A stretch of DNA of 64,000 nt from Sulfurospirillum deleyianum DSM 6946 (GCF_000024885.1 NC_013512.1:930001-994000); one strand, 5' to 3'; counted from the stretch's first letter, positions 26,575 to 36,706 are shown. Program-made: numbers and translations. Notes: generated by a model not told the origin, from the letters alone.

Positions 26575-29500
26575 TAAACTTGGATTAAAAGAGATTAGAT
26601 TTATTAATAGCGGTCATTTTCTCAATGAAAATATAATTATAGATGATTTTACACTTTTTCTTGGTAGCTCAGGTGTTGGTAAAACAACTGTTATGAGTGC
26701 AGTTTGTTATTTCTATACTATGGATAAAGAGAAAACTAGACCAGTTAAAAAAGAACTTAGTTTTTATGATTGGCATTTACAGGGTAGCTATTCTCATTTG
26801 GTCTATATTTATGAAAATATCATCGGTAAAAATGCCATTATCATAAGTAAAGATAAGGGCATAGTAAAGCACACATTTATCAATATACATAATTATGAAG
26901 ATGATATAAGTACTTTATATCTTGATGAAAATAATCGAAGTTTAAATTTAGAAGAGATTCTTGCAAATTGTTCAAAAAAAGGTTTGACATACTATAAAAG
27001 TGAAACTATACCAACATTTCAAAAAGTTATGTGTAGAAGAAGTTATAATCTATTACCCAATAAAGATAAGCCAGAACTAGATTTTTCATTTTATGATAGT
27101 GAAGAATCAGCAAGTCTATTTGGTAAATATTTGTTTAATATATATTCAAATTCATCAGTTAGAGATAGAGGTATTAAAGATATGCTCATCTCTTTAATTG
27201 GCGAAAAAGAACACTCCTTAATTATCTCAGAATTTAAAAATAGATTAGCTGATGCATTAAGAAATGTATCTCACTTTGATATTATCAAAGAAAGAAGAGA
27301 GAGAATACTTAGACTTGATGAAACAATTATTACATATAGTGCATTAATTGATGAAATAGATAAAATAAAGTTTGAATTAGAGACTATTGCATACAACAAA
27401 GAAATTATTCAAAAAGTAATAAGTAGAAAGCAAGTTGATTTTTTAGCTGAACAAAAAATCACTCAAGATAAAAAAAATACACTTAACGATGAGTGGACAA
27501 TAAAATCTCAAAATTATGATGATCAAAAAGCACAATTAAACAATAGTATTCTTAGACATGAGGAAATCTACAACGTTTTCATACAAAAGTATAGAATTGA
27601 AGATTTAATCAAAGAACAAGAAAAAGAAAGTGAATATAAAGATGGATTAACTATATTAGATGTTAAGATTAATGCTATATCTAGTAGTATTGGTGAGTTA
27701 GAAATAAAAGAGAACTCAGACAAACAAAAAGCAAAAATTGAACTCAATGATAAGAAAGATGCAGAAAAAAAAGAACTTGAAAGCAAAAAAGATGATCTAA
27801 GTAAGAGTAAATGGCAACTATTAAAAGATAAAAATATAGAAATTGAAACAAATATACATACTATTGAATCTGACCTTGAATCAAAAGCTAATGAGTACAT
27901 TGAGTTAGATAAAAAGATATCAAGAGATGAAACTACTCTCTCATTACTTCCTAAGCAAAATTTAGAAAATAGTTCCACTAAAAAATTTAAAGAAGAGATG
28001 GAAAGATTATCCACTCTAAAAAAAGGTATTGAATTACAGTTCAATACCTTCAATACCGAAAAATTAAATCTTGAAAAATTAAGAGATGATAACTTCAATG
28101 AACTTAACAAAAAGATAGAAGATGAAGTGGGGGAATATACAACACAAAAAGAAGAACTTCAATCTAGAATTGACAAGGTTAACAAAAAGTTAGATATAGG
28201 TAAAAATAATTTATTTGGATTTTTAAATAAAAATGAAGTACCAAATAAAAGAAAGATATTAGCTATTGCTAGCGATGAGATATTATTTGAGGAACAACAT
28301 TTAGAATTTAAAATTGACACCAGTAATGATACTTTTTATGGATTAAAGGTTAATGGTGATGTAGAATCTCTTGCAACTAAGTATGATATTGAAACACTTG
28401 AAAATAGTAAATTATCTTTGCAAGAACAATTAAACAAACTAATCGCTAGGCATAACATAAAGTTTAAAGATATTGAAGATAATTTAAAATCAACATCAAG
28501 TAAATATCAAAAGCTATTAAAAGAAAAATCCAAAGAGATTTATGGGTTATCTCCAAAGATTAAAGATAATGAGATAAAAATAAACAATGAAAATACAAGA
28601 TTAAATGAAGAGCTATTCCGATTAACAAATGAACGAGATAGTGAAATTATAAATAAAAAAGAGCAACTTGAAAAAGATAAAATTCAATTGGGTGGGTTAA
28701 AAGAATATTTAGATGGATTAAAAGCAAAAAAATCAGGTTTACTTTCTGATATAAATAATAAATATGATGACAAAGAGAAGAACTTAAATCAAGAGCTAAC
28801 TGATTGTGAAAAAAATTTAAAGAGCATAAATAATAAATATAGTGCTCTAATAGATGAATCAGATAAAAGAATTCACGCAATATACAATGAGATTAAAAAA
28901 AGTAAGCATATTGATACTGATGCTCTTGAATTACTTCAGCAAACTTTCAAGCAACTAGATGAAAAGCTCAAGTCAATTAACGAGAATAGAGCTAATGTTA
29001 CAAGATATAATGATGAAGTGCTACCAAATTACAATAAAGTACCTGCCTTAAAGGAAGAACTAGATATTGCAACTCAGCAAAGAGATAAGGATAAATCTTA
29101 TTTTGATGGCGAACTTAAAATAGTAGAAAATAAACTTCCAGAAATAGAAAAATCAATTAACGCTTGGAAAAGTCATCAAACCTTTTTTAAGGACTTTGAA
29201 GAAGAAATATCTGACATTGTATTAAATGTAAATAAAAGCTATGAACCTTATTTGGATAATGAGGTTGTATTATTGCTTGAGAGTAAAAAGTATATACATA
29301 TACATGAAAACTATAAAACTCTTATGGTTCAACAAAGTGAGAGAGCAAAAACAATAATGTTTGAAACGGGAAAAGTTATTGATGGTATTCCCGCAGATAA
29401 TATGATGCAATTAAAAACCAAATTTGATATCAATAGTTTTGAGGACAATATAGAGCAATATATATCAATCGCTAAATCATACGCAAATTTCATTAAAACC

Positions 29501-30268
29501 AAGTTTGATATAGAAGGGACTAGTTTACAGCTTCATAGATTAATTGAGGCTATAAATGATGCCGTAAGTAAGATATCACATATCAAAGGAACATTTGAGA
29601 GTATTGTTAAAGATGTCAATAAAATAAATGGAACTATGCGAGAAGGTATTAAAAATATTACAATAATAGACTTTATAAGACTCAATTTTAAAGATACAGG
29701 AAAGGATGAAATCGTAACTAAAATTGAGAGTATTGGAGATATGCTAAGTGCTAATATGCTGATTGGTTATGAAAATAGCGAAAGATCTGAGAAGGTTAAA
29801 AATGAACTAGTAAAAATAGCGCAAGATTTACAAACCATCTTAGATAAAACATTTAAAAAAAGTATTACCGTCGCAGATATTAGTACCTTAACCTTTGATG
29901 TAAGTGAAAATGGTCAAGTTACAAAAGGAATTGCTACACTTGATAGTGTGGGGAGTACAGGTACATCAATTATGGTAAAAGCTATTATCTATATAACACT
30001 ACTTAGAATGGTCACAAATAAATTTGCAAATAGTGAACGTACAAAATACCATTGTATTATTGATGAGATTGGTCAAATATCGGCAGACTACTTTACTGAA
30101 CTAATGAAATATGCTAAACAGCTAGAGTTTGTATTTATAAATGGAACTGCCGCAAACGATGATGATATAATTGAAGAATACCCTAGAATATATATGGGAA
30201 TTAGAGAAAATCAAAATCAAGTTGAGCTAACTTTAATAGATGCAGTAGATGCCATGGGCGATTGGTAA
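26564..30268 (+). CDS. jetC: JetC-like SMC ATPase of Wadjet system
   Basis: A 1234-residue SMC/MukB-like ATPase. Walker A GSSGVGKTT (residues 34-42) and a conserved KKELSFYDWHLQGSY stretch follow it. Then come two long coiled coils separated by a hinge region (about 580-650, FLNKNEVPNKRKI ... FYGLKVNGDV). The C-terminal lobe has the signature-like STGTSIMVKAI (about 1127) and Walker B HCIIDEIGQI (about 1164). In known Wadjet systems this motor extrudes DNA loops to find small circular plasmids. The frame is intact. Confidence 0.87.
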   Translation: MSCNKLGLKEIRFINSGHFLNENIIIDDFTLFLGSSGVGKTTVMSAVCYFYTMDKEKTRPVKKELSFYDWHLQGSYSHLVYIYENIIGKNAIIISKDKGIVKHTFINIHNYEDDISTLYLDENNRSLNLEEILANCSKKGLTYYKSETIPTFQKVMCRRSYNLLPNKDKPELDFSFYDSEESASLFGKYLFNIYSNSSVRDRGIKDMLISLIGEKEHSLIISEFKNRLADALRNVSHFDIIKERRERILRLDETIITYSALIDEIDKIKFELETIAYNKEIIQKVISRKQVDFLAEQKITQDKKNTLNDEWTIKSQNYDDQKAQLNNSILRHEEIYNVFIQKYRIEDLIKEQEKESEYKDGLTILDVKINAISSSIGELEIKENSDKQKAKIELNDKKDAEKKELESKKDDLSKSKWQLLKDKNIEIETNIHTIESDLESKANEYIELDKKISRDETTLSLLPKQNLENSSTKKFKEEMERLSTLKKGIELQFNTFNTEKLNLEKLRDDNFNELNKKIEDEVGEYTTQKEELQSRIDKVNKKLDIGKNNLFGFLNKNEVPNKRKILAIASDEILFEEQHLEFKIDTSNDTFYGLKVNGDVESLATKYDIETLENSKLSLQEQLNKLIARHNIKFKDIEDNLKSTSSKYQKLLKEKSKEIYGLSPKIKDNEIKINNENTRLNEELFRLTNERDSEIINKKEQLEKDKIQLGGLKEYLDGLKAKKSGLLSDINNKYDDKEKNLNQELTDCEKNLKSINNKYSALIDESDKRIHAIYNEIKKSKHIDTDALELLQQTFKQLDEKLKSINENRANVTRYNDEVLPNYNKVPALKEELDIATQQRDKDKSYFDGELKIVENKLPEIEKSINAWKSHQTFFKDFEEEISDIVLNVNKSYEPYLDNEVVLLLESKKYIHIHENYKTLMVQQSERAKTIMFETGKVIDGIPADNMMQLKTKFDINSFEDNIEQYISIAKSYANFIKTKFDIEGTSLQLHRLIEAINDAVSKISHIKGTFESIVKDVNKINGTMREGIKNITIIDFIRLNFKDTGKDEIVTKIESIGDMLSANMLIGYENSERSEKVKNELVKIAQDLQTILDKTFKKSITVADISTLTFDVSENGQVTKGIATLDSVGSTGTSIMVKAIIYITLLRMVTNKFANSERTKYHCIIDEIGQISADYFTELMKYAKQLEFVFINGTAANDDDIIEEYPRIYMGIRENQNQVELTLIDAVDAMGDW

Positions 30269-31137
30269 TGGCTATAAAGATAACTAGCAATAATTTTAAA
30301 GCTATAAAAATACTTTTAGAAGATAAGTACATATCTAAGAGTTTATTTGGTTCTGAAAAGCTTTTAGATGTATTTTTAGGGTGTAATTCAGTATATATTG
30401 ATGGAAAACCAAAACAAATATATTTAAATGATGAAGAGGCTCTTTTAGGTGTCATAAGGGCTAATGGCTATAATATTAATTCTATAAATGATATAGATTA
30501 TTTTATAGAATCATGCGAACCTATAAGCCGTGATGAGATTGCCGCGCACTATTCAGATACTAAAAGAGTTGAATCTAAAAGCTTTAACGGTTTGATGGTA
30601 AGTACATTTGAGAGATTAGAAGTTAAATATAATGCTACAAAACAATACTTATATCCAATGGAAGGCACAGGTTTATTTATACATTATACTTCAAAACTAG
30701 AACTAGACGATGATATAATTTTGGTTGGAGTAGAAAATCCTCAAGTAGTATGGTATGTTAATAAATACAGACATCTATTTAGCGAGAATAAAAAGTATCT
30801 ATTTCTCTCTATTAGTGAATATAAAACATCTTATCAGTACAAATGGATTGAATCTTTTAAGGGTGAATATATACATTTTGGAGACTTTGATTTGGCTGGA
30901 ATTAATATTTATCTTAACACAATCATTCCAAAATTAAAAAATTCTAAGTCATATTCGTATTTAATACCTGACAATATTTATACTATTCTTAAAGAGCAAA
31001 AATATAAGAAAGATTATTCAAAACAAACAATGTATTTAAATATCGAATCAAAAAATGATCAAAAATTACAACAATTAATATCCTTTATTAAAAAAAATAA
31101 ATTAACACTTGAACAAGAAAAATTAAAAAAAAGTTGA
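30268..31137 (+). CDS. jetD: JetD-like TOPRIM nuclease of Wadjet system
   Basis: A 289-residue protein in the fourth position. The C-terminal half has the DUF2220 TOPRIM features: Glu in ILVGVENPQ (about 155) and IHFGDFDLAGINIY with the acidic pair (about 208). JetD cuts plasmid DNA after JetC loop extrusion. It is shorter than many JetD proteins (about 380-400 residues) and has a reduced N-terminal part. ATG 30268 overlaps the jetC stop (TAATG). The bases 31138-31285 show nothing but an AT-rich leader. Confidence 0.83.
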   Translation: MAIKITSNNFKAIKILLEDKYISKSLFGSEKLLDVFLGCNSVYIDGKPKQIYLNDEEALLGVIRANGYNINSINDIDYFIESCEPISRDEIAAHYSDTKRVESKSFNGLMVSTFERLEVKYNATKQYLYPMEGTGLFIHYTSKLELDDDIILVGVENPQVVWYVNKYRHLFSENKKYLFLSISEYKTSYQYKWIESFKGEYIHFGDFDLAGINIYLNTIIPKLKNSKSYSYLIPDNIYTILKEQKYKKDYSKQTMYLNIESKNDQKLQQLISFIKKNKLTLEQEKLKKS

Positions 31138-31285
31138 ATTAAAAGTTTAACCATTTCAAAAAACTAACAAACAAAAATTAAAAAACACATGTTATATCGG
31201 TTTTATATAGTACGAAGTAGTTGTTGCAATATTAATAGTAACTTGATACTTAGGCGACGATTTAGATATTTAAAAAAGGCTATAA

Positions 31286-32728
31286 ATGATTGATTATAAA
31301 CAGAAAATATCGACTGAAAGAGAATTTTATCCTATTAACGATCTAGAATACTCCATTGAAAGTGATCGTGGGCGCATTCTGTCAGCACCAGCATTTCGTA
31401 GACTTCAAAAGCGTACACAAGTCTTTGCACTTGAGCTCAATGCCTCTATACGTACTAGACTAACTCACTCTTTGGAAGTTTCTCAAACAGCACGTTTTAT
31501 TGCCAAAAATATTTTGTCTAAACTCGAAAAAGACGGCTTAGCAACGTATGGCTTAGAAGGGTGTAAAAATGCATTTATTTCAACTTCTGAAATGACAAGT
31601 TTGCTTCATGACATTGGTAACCCTCCCTTTGGACATTTTGCAGAACAAACTATCAATAAATGGATAAAAGAAAATGCTCTACCTTTAATTGAAACATTCC
31701 CTGCAAGCACTGATAAAACAAAAGAACTCAAAGCGACACTCTCACAAGATCTTTGTAATTATGATGGCAACGCACAAGCAATTCGTGTCATTACCAAATT
31801 ACAGAGGCTCAATCTCTCTTATACCCAAATAGCCTCTGTGGTTAAATACACACGTGGCGCATATGAAGAAAAGCCAACTAAGGGTGAGCCGTTTGATTAT
31901 CTGATGAAAAAACCAGGGTTTTACTATAGCGAGAAAGGTTTCATTGAAAAAATTCAAGATAAGCTCAATATCAAACATGGTTGTAGATTTCCTTTAACCT
32001 ACATTATGGAAGCTGCAGATGACATCTCTTATCTAACAGCTGATTTGGAAGATTCTGTTGAAAAAGGCATTTTGAATCTAGATAAAGTCTATGAGCTTAT
32101 AAAAGCAGAGTGTGAGAAAGAGGGTGAAACATATCTTTTAGAAGTTATTCAAGATAGATATGACCAAGCCAAGAAAAACGATGAGCCATATCAGTTTAGT
32201 ATGTTTTTTACATTGGTGCGTGCAAAGCTAGTAACATCTTTGGTCTATCATGTAGTTGATATTTACATCAACAATCATGAAGCAATTTTTGAAGGATCAT
32301 TCAACAGTGCTTTGCTTGAATATGACAAAGAGAGCAAATACTATAAAGCGATAAAAATCTTACAAGCGATTTCTGCGAAGCATATATATCAAAACAAAGA
32401 TGTTCAAACGCTAGAGTTACAAGGTTATACGATAATCAATGGACTTTTAAATATTTTCAAACCATTATTAGAACTTACATGCAAAGATTTTGAAGCACTA
32501 CTACATGATGAAAGAATAGAGTGCTTTATTGCAATGAGGCTGATTAAACGCATCTCATCCAAGCAAATCGTAGCGTATCAAAATGATGTTAAGGCATTGA
32601 ATCGCGAAGATACAGAGCAATTTGAACTTCTTGAATGGTACCATCGAGTACGCCTTGTTATTGACTATATTAGTGGCATGACTGACGATTTTGCATTGCA
32701 TGAATATCAAACATTATTAGCACTTTAA
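31286..32728 (+). CDS. dgt: dGTP triphosphohydrolase (HD domain)
   Basis: A 480-residue HD-domain dNTPase that converts dGTP to deoxyguanosine and triphosphate. Motifs are LTHSLEVSQ (His61), LLHDIGNPPFGH (His108-Asp109) and EAADDISYLTADLED (Asp about 255). Length fits the Dgt family. Lying between a Wadjet operon and a PD-(D/E)XK gene, it may act in phage defence by lowering dNTP, as shown for some dGTPases. A housekeeping role cannot be excluded. The ribosome site is AAAAAAGG. Confidence 0.88.
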   Translation: MIDYKQKISTEREFYPINDLEYSIESDRGRILSAPAFRRLQKRTQVFALELNASIRTRLTHSLEVSQTARFIAKNILSKLEKDGLATYGLEGCKNAFISTSEMTSLLHDIGNPPFGHFAEQTINKWIKENALPLIETFPASTDKTKELKATLSQDLCNYDGNAQAIRVITKLQRLNLSYTQIASVVKYTRGAYEEKPTKGEPFDYLMKKPGFYYSEKGFIEKIQDKLNIKHGCRFPLTYIMEAADDISYLTADLEDSVEKGILNLDKVYELIKAECEKEGETYLLEVIQDRYDQAKKNDEPYQFSMFFTLVRAKLVTSLVYHVVDIYINNHEAIFEGSFNSALLEYDKESKYYKAIKILQAISAKHIYQNKDVQTLELQGYTIINGLLNIFKPLLELTCKDFEALLHDERIECFIAMRLIKRISSKQIVAYQNDVKALNREDTEQFELLEWYHRVRLVIDYISGMTDDFALHEYQTLLAL

Positions 32729-32755
32729 GATAATAGAATCAAAGGCATTTATAGA

Positions 32756-33295
32756 ATGAAAAAAGAGCAACTAGAAAAAAATATCCAAAAAGGGAAAGAT
32801 GGAGAACAAGCATTTTTAGAATGGCTTGATCAAAATGGCTTTTCGTATTTATACATTAATCAAGATACTGATTCTTTCCCACAACTATTTAAAAATCATG
32901 TGAAAAGACCTGATTTTTTAGTCTTGATTGATTCTATTGGATTGATTGCTGTAGATGTAAAAAATTATAAAAAACACCAAGAGAAGTACTGCCCATTACC
33001 GTATGAAAGTGAGCTAAAAAAGACATTATCGTTTGAGCGAATGTTTAGAATCCCCGTTTGGTATGCTTACAAAAATGAGGAATCTTCTTGGCTATGGATT
33101 AGTGCATTAAAGGCAGTCGAGGTAGGTAAATTAATTGCTAAAGAAGGGCAAGCTGATTTTCTATCAATTAAAATTGAAGATTTTACAGAAGTAACCAGCA
33201 ATCAAGATATCGGAAAATTATGGGAACAGAGATTACCGAGCTTTAAAAATAATCATAATAGTATTGATGATAAACATACTAAGAAGAATAGTTAA
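32756..33295 (+). CDS. PD-(D/E)XK nuclease-fold protein
   Basis: A 179-residue protein with a PD-(D/E)XK arrangement: Glu near residue 17 in KDGEQAFLEWL, Pro-Asp in VKRPDFLVL (about 58), and Asp-Val-Lys in LIAVDVKNYK (about 71-73). This is a Holliday-junction-resolvase-like or restriction nuclease core. It follows dgt by 27 bases and may be its partner. Downstream, after 51 bases, begins the conserved non-coding region of the recombinase module. Confidence 0.75.
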   Translation: MKKEQLEKNIQKGKDGEQAFLEWLDQNGFSYLYINQDTDSFPQLFKNHVKRPDFLVLIDSIGLIAVDVKNYKKHQEKYCPLPYESELKKTLSFERMFRIPVWYAYKNEESSWLWISALKAVEVGKLIAKEGQADFLSIKIEDFTEVTSNQDIGKLWEQRLPSFKNNHNSIDDKHTKKNS

Positions 33296-33345
33296 TGTAA
33301 ATTCCTAAATACGCTCCATTTCTATTTTAAATTTATAGCACTATA

Positions 33346-33379
33346 CGGTTGCTATAACCGAAATAACGTTGAATATAAT
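33346..33379 (+). promoter_or_regulatory. Promoter of the module RNA, copy 2
   Basis: TATAAT at 33374-33379 in the shared 18-bp block CGTTGAATATAATCTGCA. TTGCTA (33349-33354) is the possible -35 with a 19-bp spacer, placed inside the hairpin CGGTT...AACCG (33346-33360). Spacing is the same as in copy 1. Confidence 0.55.
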
Positions 33380-33384
33380 CTGCA

Positions 33385-33728
33385 TAAGTTTAGCGTGTTG
33401 CATCGGCACTTACTTGCGTTTTTGACTTTGGTACAAGTCCCCAAAAACCAATCTTCTCATAAAATGGAATGCTAGGTTAGGCATCACTAATGCACCACAC
33501 ATTAGCAAAGAAGTGTTTGACTAACACTTTAAAAAACAAGAATCGTTTAAAAGAAACATGATGCAAGTATATCAGAAGCATTGAGGCATAATTTAATTTT
33601 CATCCGTTTTGGTATATACCGAGAAAACGTATTTTTCACGTATAAAAAGCCTTGGAATAGGACTTTTATAAAATAAGTATAATTGAATTTAGAATACTAA
33701 TTCTGTTGCTAAATTCAATCTTTTATTC
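33385..33728 (+). ncRNA. Putative structured RNA of the recombinase module, copy 2
   Basis: About 340 bases without a coding frame, colinear with 9006-9340. It starts with TTGCATCG and has a hairpin GACTT (33424-33428) with AAGTC (33435-33439), then CCCC. It shares AACAAGAATC and CCGTTTTGGTAT...GAGAAAA. It ends in an 11-bp perfect hairpin ATTGAATTTAG (33682-33692) with CTAAATTCAAT (33709-33719), followed by CTTTTATT, a good terminator. In copy 1 the outer pair of that stem is G-C instead of A-T, a compensating change. The rest of 33296-33754 shows nothing else. Confidence 0.62.
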
Positions 33729-33754
33729 AAAAAATTTTACAAAAAATAGTTGTT

Positions 33755-34717
33755 TTATAGTTGATTATGAAGAGAGATTGCTATGTCATAGCAACCTTTT
33801 TTGATGTATTGATAATATTTAATAGAGTACTTGTCCATAATGTAAATTTTTGATATTACGACAAATATATAAAATTCAGCAGGATAATTAATGAGATCAT
33901 TGTGCGAATATGGTTTAAAACCAAGCTTAAATTCATAATCATTAAATAATTCTTGCCATAGCATATCAAATGCTTCATCTAGTGTATATGAATTAAGTAC
34001 TAGTCTTTTTTGAACAAATAAATTTTTAAAGTCGTTTTGTATAGTTTGCCGTATATAAATAAACTTGTATGAGTTTTCCAAATTCATAGTATGAGTATTT
34101 GATTCACGATTTTTGTTTAGACGTTGGATGTCTTTCTTTTGTTTTTTTCTCATTTTAGGCAAAATTGCACATCTATATTGACCTAGTATATCTTTTACAT
34201 CATCTTCATAACAATAAAATTTTGTACAAAATTTATCATAAATAATTGTCATCTTTTTTAACTTTACAGATTTTTCTTTTCCAGATAAATTTTGAGTAAT
34301 GATTTCATCATAATAATTAATGAATTGTTGTTTTAACAAATTTTCTAACTTCTCTTTCTTGCTTAGTTCATTACTTATATTGTTTATCGGTCGAGTTATT
34401 TTACTTTTAAAAAAATCTTTTTTACGATTATAAATTTCTACATGTGATTCACTGCTATTACAAGTTAAAAAAAGTCCTTGATCAAGCATTATAGTTGTCA
34501 CTTCTTGACTCTTATCAATAATAGAAATATCATTATTCTGTTTATTACATGTAGGAAACGACATCATATTATAAAGAATTACTCGAATTAAGTTAGGAGA
34601 AAAAGATTCAAGAAAGTGATATATGATAGGTTTATTCTTCTTCGATAAATCTTGGTATATCTTAGACCTAACGCAATTTAATAATTTTTCGAAAAGTACT
34701 ATATATTGTTTATTCAT
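33755..34717 (-). CDS. Hypothetical protein, AT-rich orphan
   Basis: A 320-residue protein on the opposite strand to its neighbours, ending 27 bases after the RNA terminator. It has a lysine-rich middle (SKKEKLENLLKQQF; KMRKKQKKDIQRLNKNRES) and an aromatic, helical C-terminal part (FYIFVVISKIYIMDKYSIKYY). No catalytic motif or signal peptide is visible. Base composition is very AT-rich. The position between RNA copy 2 and its three genes suggests it was inserted as cargo. Copy 1 has no counterpart there. Function unknown. Confidence 0.6.
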   Translation of the reverse strand: MNKQYIVLFEKLLNCVRSKIYQDLSKKNKPIIYHFLESFSPNLIRVILYNMMSFPTCNKQNNDISIIDKSQEVTTIMLDQGLFLTCNSSESHVEIYNRKKDFFKSKITRPINNISNELSKKEKLENLLKQQFINYYDEIITQNLSGKEKSVKLKKMTIIYDKFCTKFYCYEDDVKDILGQYRCAILPKMRKKQKKDIQRLNKNRESNTHTMNLENSYKFIYIRQTIQNDFKNLFVQKRLVLNSYTLDEAFDMLWQELFNDYEFKLGFKPYSHNDLINYPAEFYIFVVISKIYIMDKYSIKYYQYIKKGCYDIAISLHNQL

Positions 34718-34869
34718 ATAGAGCCCCGTCCAATAGTGGATAAAAATCTTATTACGATTGTACAGTTGTAAAATTGAATAGGACTTAAAAAATCGGGAGT
34801 GTTAGAAATTGTGTCAATCTGGTAGTATTTCAAATACCTAAGGATTGAAAGATAGAATTTTAGATAGAT

Positions 34870-35335
34870 ATTACACTAAATACGTAAGTGGAAAGCCCTT
34901 GGCGGGAAAGATGGAGCATTGGCTTCATTGATTAAGTAGCACTTTAAGCAGAGATAGAATCCCACCTCACGCAAAATTTAGTAAAAAATCATAAAAATTG
35001 CAGTAAGTAGCTCTAAAACCATGAAGAGTGAAATAATCCGTTGTGAACTCGATGTTCCAAGAGACATGGAGGTAAATTTGAACTCCAAATCGTGAAGAAA
35101 AATCAAACCCATATGTCAGATCAGATAAAACAAAAGATACTCATACTGTATGCCCTCGGCAACTGTTACCGCCAAATAAGTGACCACTTAAAAGAAAATA
35201 TATGAAGTAGACTTTTCCAAAGCCACTATAAGCGCTGTAGCGGATAAAATCTTACCGATGTTGCAAGAGTGGCGTGTTCGTCCACTCGAAAAGCTATGGA
35301 TGCCGACACAAATTTCTGAACACTCCAAAAAATCT
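34870..35335 (+). pseudogene. Degraded IS256-family (mutator) transposase
   Basis: Scattered frames recall IS256 transposases: GKPLAGKDGALASLIK (about 34890-34940), VPRD (about 35053), DQIKQKILILYALG (35119-35160), NCYRQISDHLKENI (35160-35203), KATISAVADKILP (35219-35257) and LQEWRVRPLEKLW (35261-35300). Stops and frameshifts separate them, and the C-terminal catalytic part is missing. The flanking DNA 34718-34869 and 35336-35649 shows no other gene; the latter contains the leader of ORF A. Confidence 0.7.
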
Positions 35336-35649
35336 CAAGCTTTATAAATTAATATTATCATCGAAGAGTCTCAACATATACTACTAAGTTTGTATTTTTT
35401 ATGTTTATTAAATTCTATAAAATATAGAGTTGTATTTGCAACAAATATTTTAATAAAGAGATCTAAACTAATTTTGCTTCATTTAATCATATAGATAGAT
35501 TAGATGACTAATTTTGAAATTTTTTTATATTTTGTTAAAAATTCTCTATTTCTTACCTTATTTGTCCATATTTTACAAGCTTTATAATTGTTTCCCCTCA
35601 TCTATATACTTTAAAATTCTCATATCGAATTTAAAAACTTGGAGCTGAG

Positions 35650-36150
35650 ATGGAATCAAAAAAATTACATAGGTTTTTTGTAACAATGCCAAAAAACTTA
35701 CAAGAAGAAACGTTTGAATATACAATACAAACATATTATACATTGAAAGGTAACCCTGAATATCAAGGCTTAAATCGAGCATCTCTTTATTTTGAGTCTT
35801 TCTTGATAGCATTAGAAAGATCATTTAATATCATTAATAATGGTACATCAAAAAGCCATGCAAGGGATTTACAATCTATTCAAAAGCAGAGTGCTTCACG
35901 CGAAAAAATGATTGACACTAAAAAACGAAGAGCTGCAAAAAAACGTGACAAAATTCTTGGTCAATATTGTGCTCTTATTTACAGTTTTAGATATGAAAAA
36001 AAGAAAGAATTTTCTTGGATCGCTGCTTACTTAAGACGTTTTCATAAACTTACAATTGATAAAACCTATTTATTTAAGCTTTATCCATTCATTGTTGAAA
36101 AAATGAAAAATAACCTAGATGCAGATCAAGGAGTAAGTAATGGATTATAA
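35650..36150 (+). CDS. Recombinase-module ORF A, copy 2 (unknown family)
   Basis: A 166-residue homologue of the protein at 9409-9915. It has the same order: an N-terminal MPKNLQEETFEYTIQTYYTL helix, the GLNRASLY motif, a basic KKRRAAKKRDKILGQY patch and a C-terminal helix-turn-helix-like SWIAAYLRRF...DKTYLFKLYPF. A GGAG site precedes ATG. It overlaps ORF B by 11 bases, which shows the tight native arrangement that the IS4 element broke in copy 1. Probably nucleic-acid binding (inference). Confidence 0.78.
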   Translation: MESKKLHRFFVTMPKNLQEETFEYTIQTYYTLKGNPEYQGLNRASLYFESFLIALERSFNIINNGTSKSHARDLQSIQKQSASREKMIDTKKRRAAKKRDKILGQYCALIYSFRYEKKKEFSWIAAYLRRFHKLTIDKTYLFKLYPFIVEKMKNNLDADQGVSNGL

Positions 36151-36706
36151 TCAATTTACAAATTCATGCAACGAATCAAGAGACTTAGGTATCCCTTTGT
36201 TACAAGATTTTTATTTAAATGTTAAAAAAATATCTTTTCCAAACAATAGGAATATACCACTTATAATGAATGATTATGGCAAGGTATCAAAAACGTATTT
36301 ACTTCAGAAAAAAGATACTTTTTTTCAAATTTATTCGCTTGGTTGGGGAAATGATATTCTTGTCAGGACACTATATCTTCATCATTTTATAGAAGTTTTG
36401 CTTGCATACGTTCATAACGATTTGAGCTTACATGGTGAATATGTTATTTTAAATGTATCAAATCAATTTGGAATTCGAATCACTATTGATTCAAAATCAA
36501 AAATCCTAAATATTGAAAATTTTGATTATCTGAAAAATATTTTTACTCCTCTTACATCGATTAATAAAATTGAGTGTCGAATTTTAATTCGTATGTTTTT
36601 CAATTATCTAAACAAAGGCGAGATTTCAGAATCAGAAGATGATTTTGATGGCAATACGAAATGTAATTACTCGAACAATCGATTCTATTTGAAGGTCTTA
36701 GAATGA
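36140..36706 (+). CDS. Recombinase-module ORF B, copy 2 (unknown family)
   Basis: A 188-residue homologue of 11530-12057. Shared features are IPLLQDFYLNVKKI near the start, the LHHFIEVLLAYVHNDL helix in the middle, KIECRILIRMFFNYLNKGEI and the final CNYSNNRFYL. It overlaps the recombinase start by four bases (ATGA), as in copy 1. No named domain recognised. Constant pairing with the recombinase suggests a directionality or targeting factor. Confidence 0.78.
   Translation: MDYNQFTNSCNESRDLGIPLLQDFYLNVKKISFPNNRNIPLIMNDYGKVSKTYLLQKKDTFFQIYSLGWGNDILVRTLYLHHFIEVLLAYVHNDLSLHGEYVILNVSNQFGIRITIDSKSKILNIENFDYLKNIFTPLTSINKIECRILIRMFFNYLNKGEISESEDDFDGNTKCNYSNNRFYLKVLE

Noticed and set aside
27568-28110. 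Long minus-strand frame inside jetC
   Set aside because: Antisense shadow of the coiled-coil region; serine/leucine-rich low-complexity translation.
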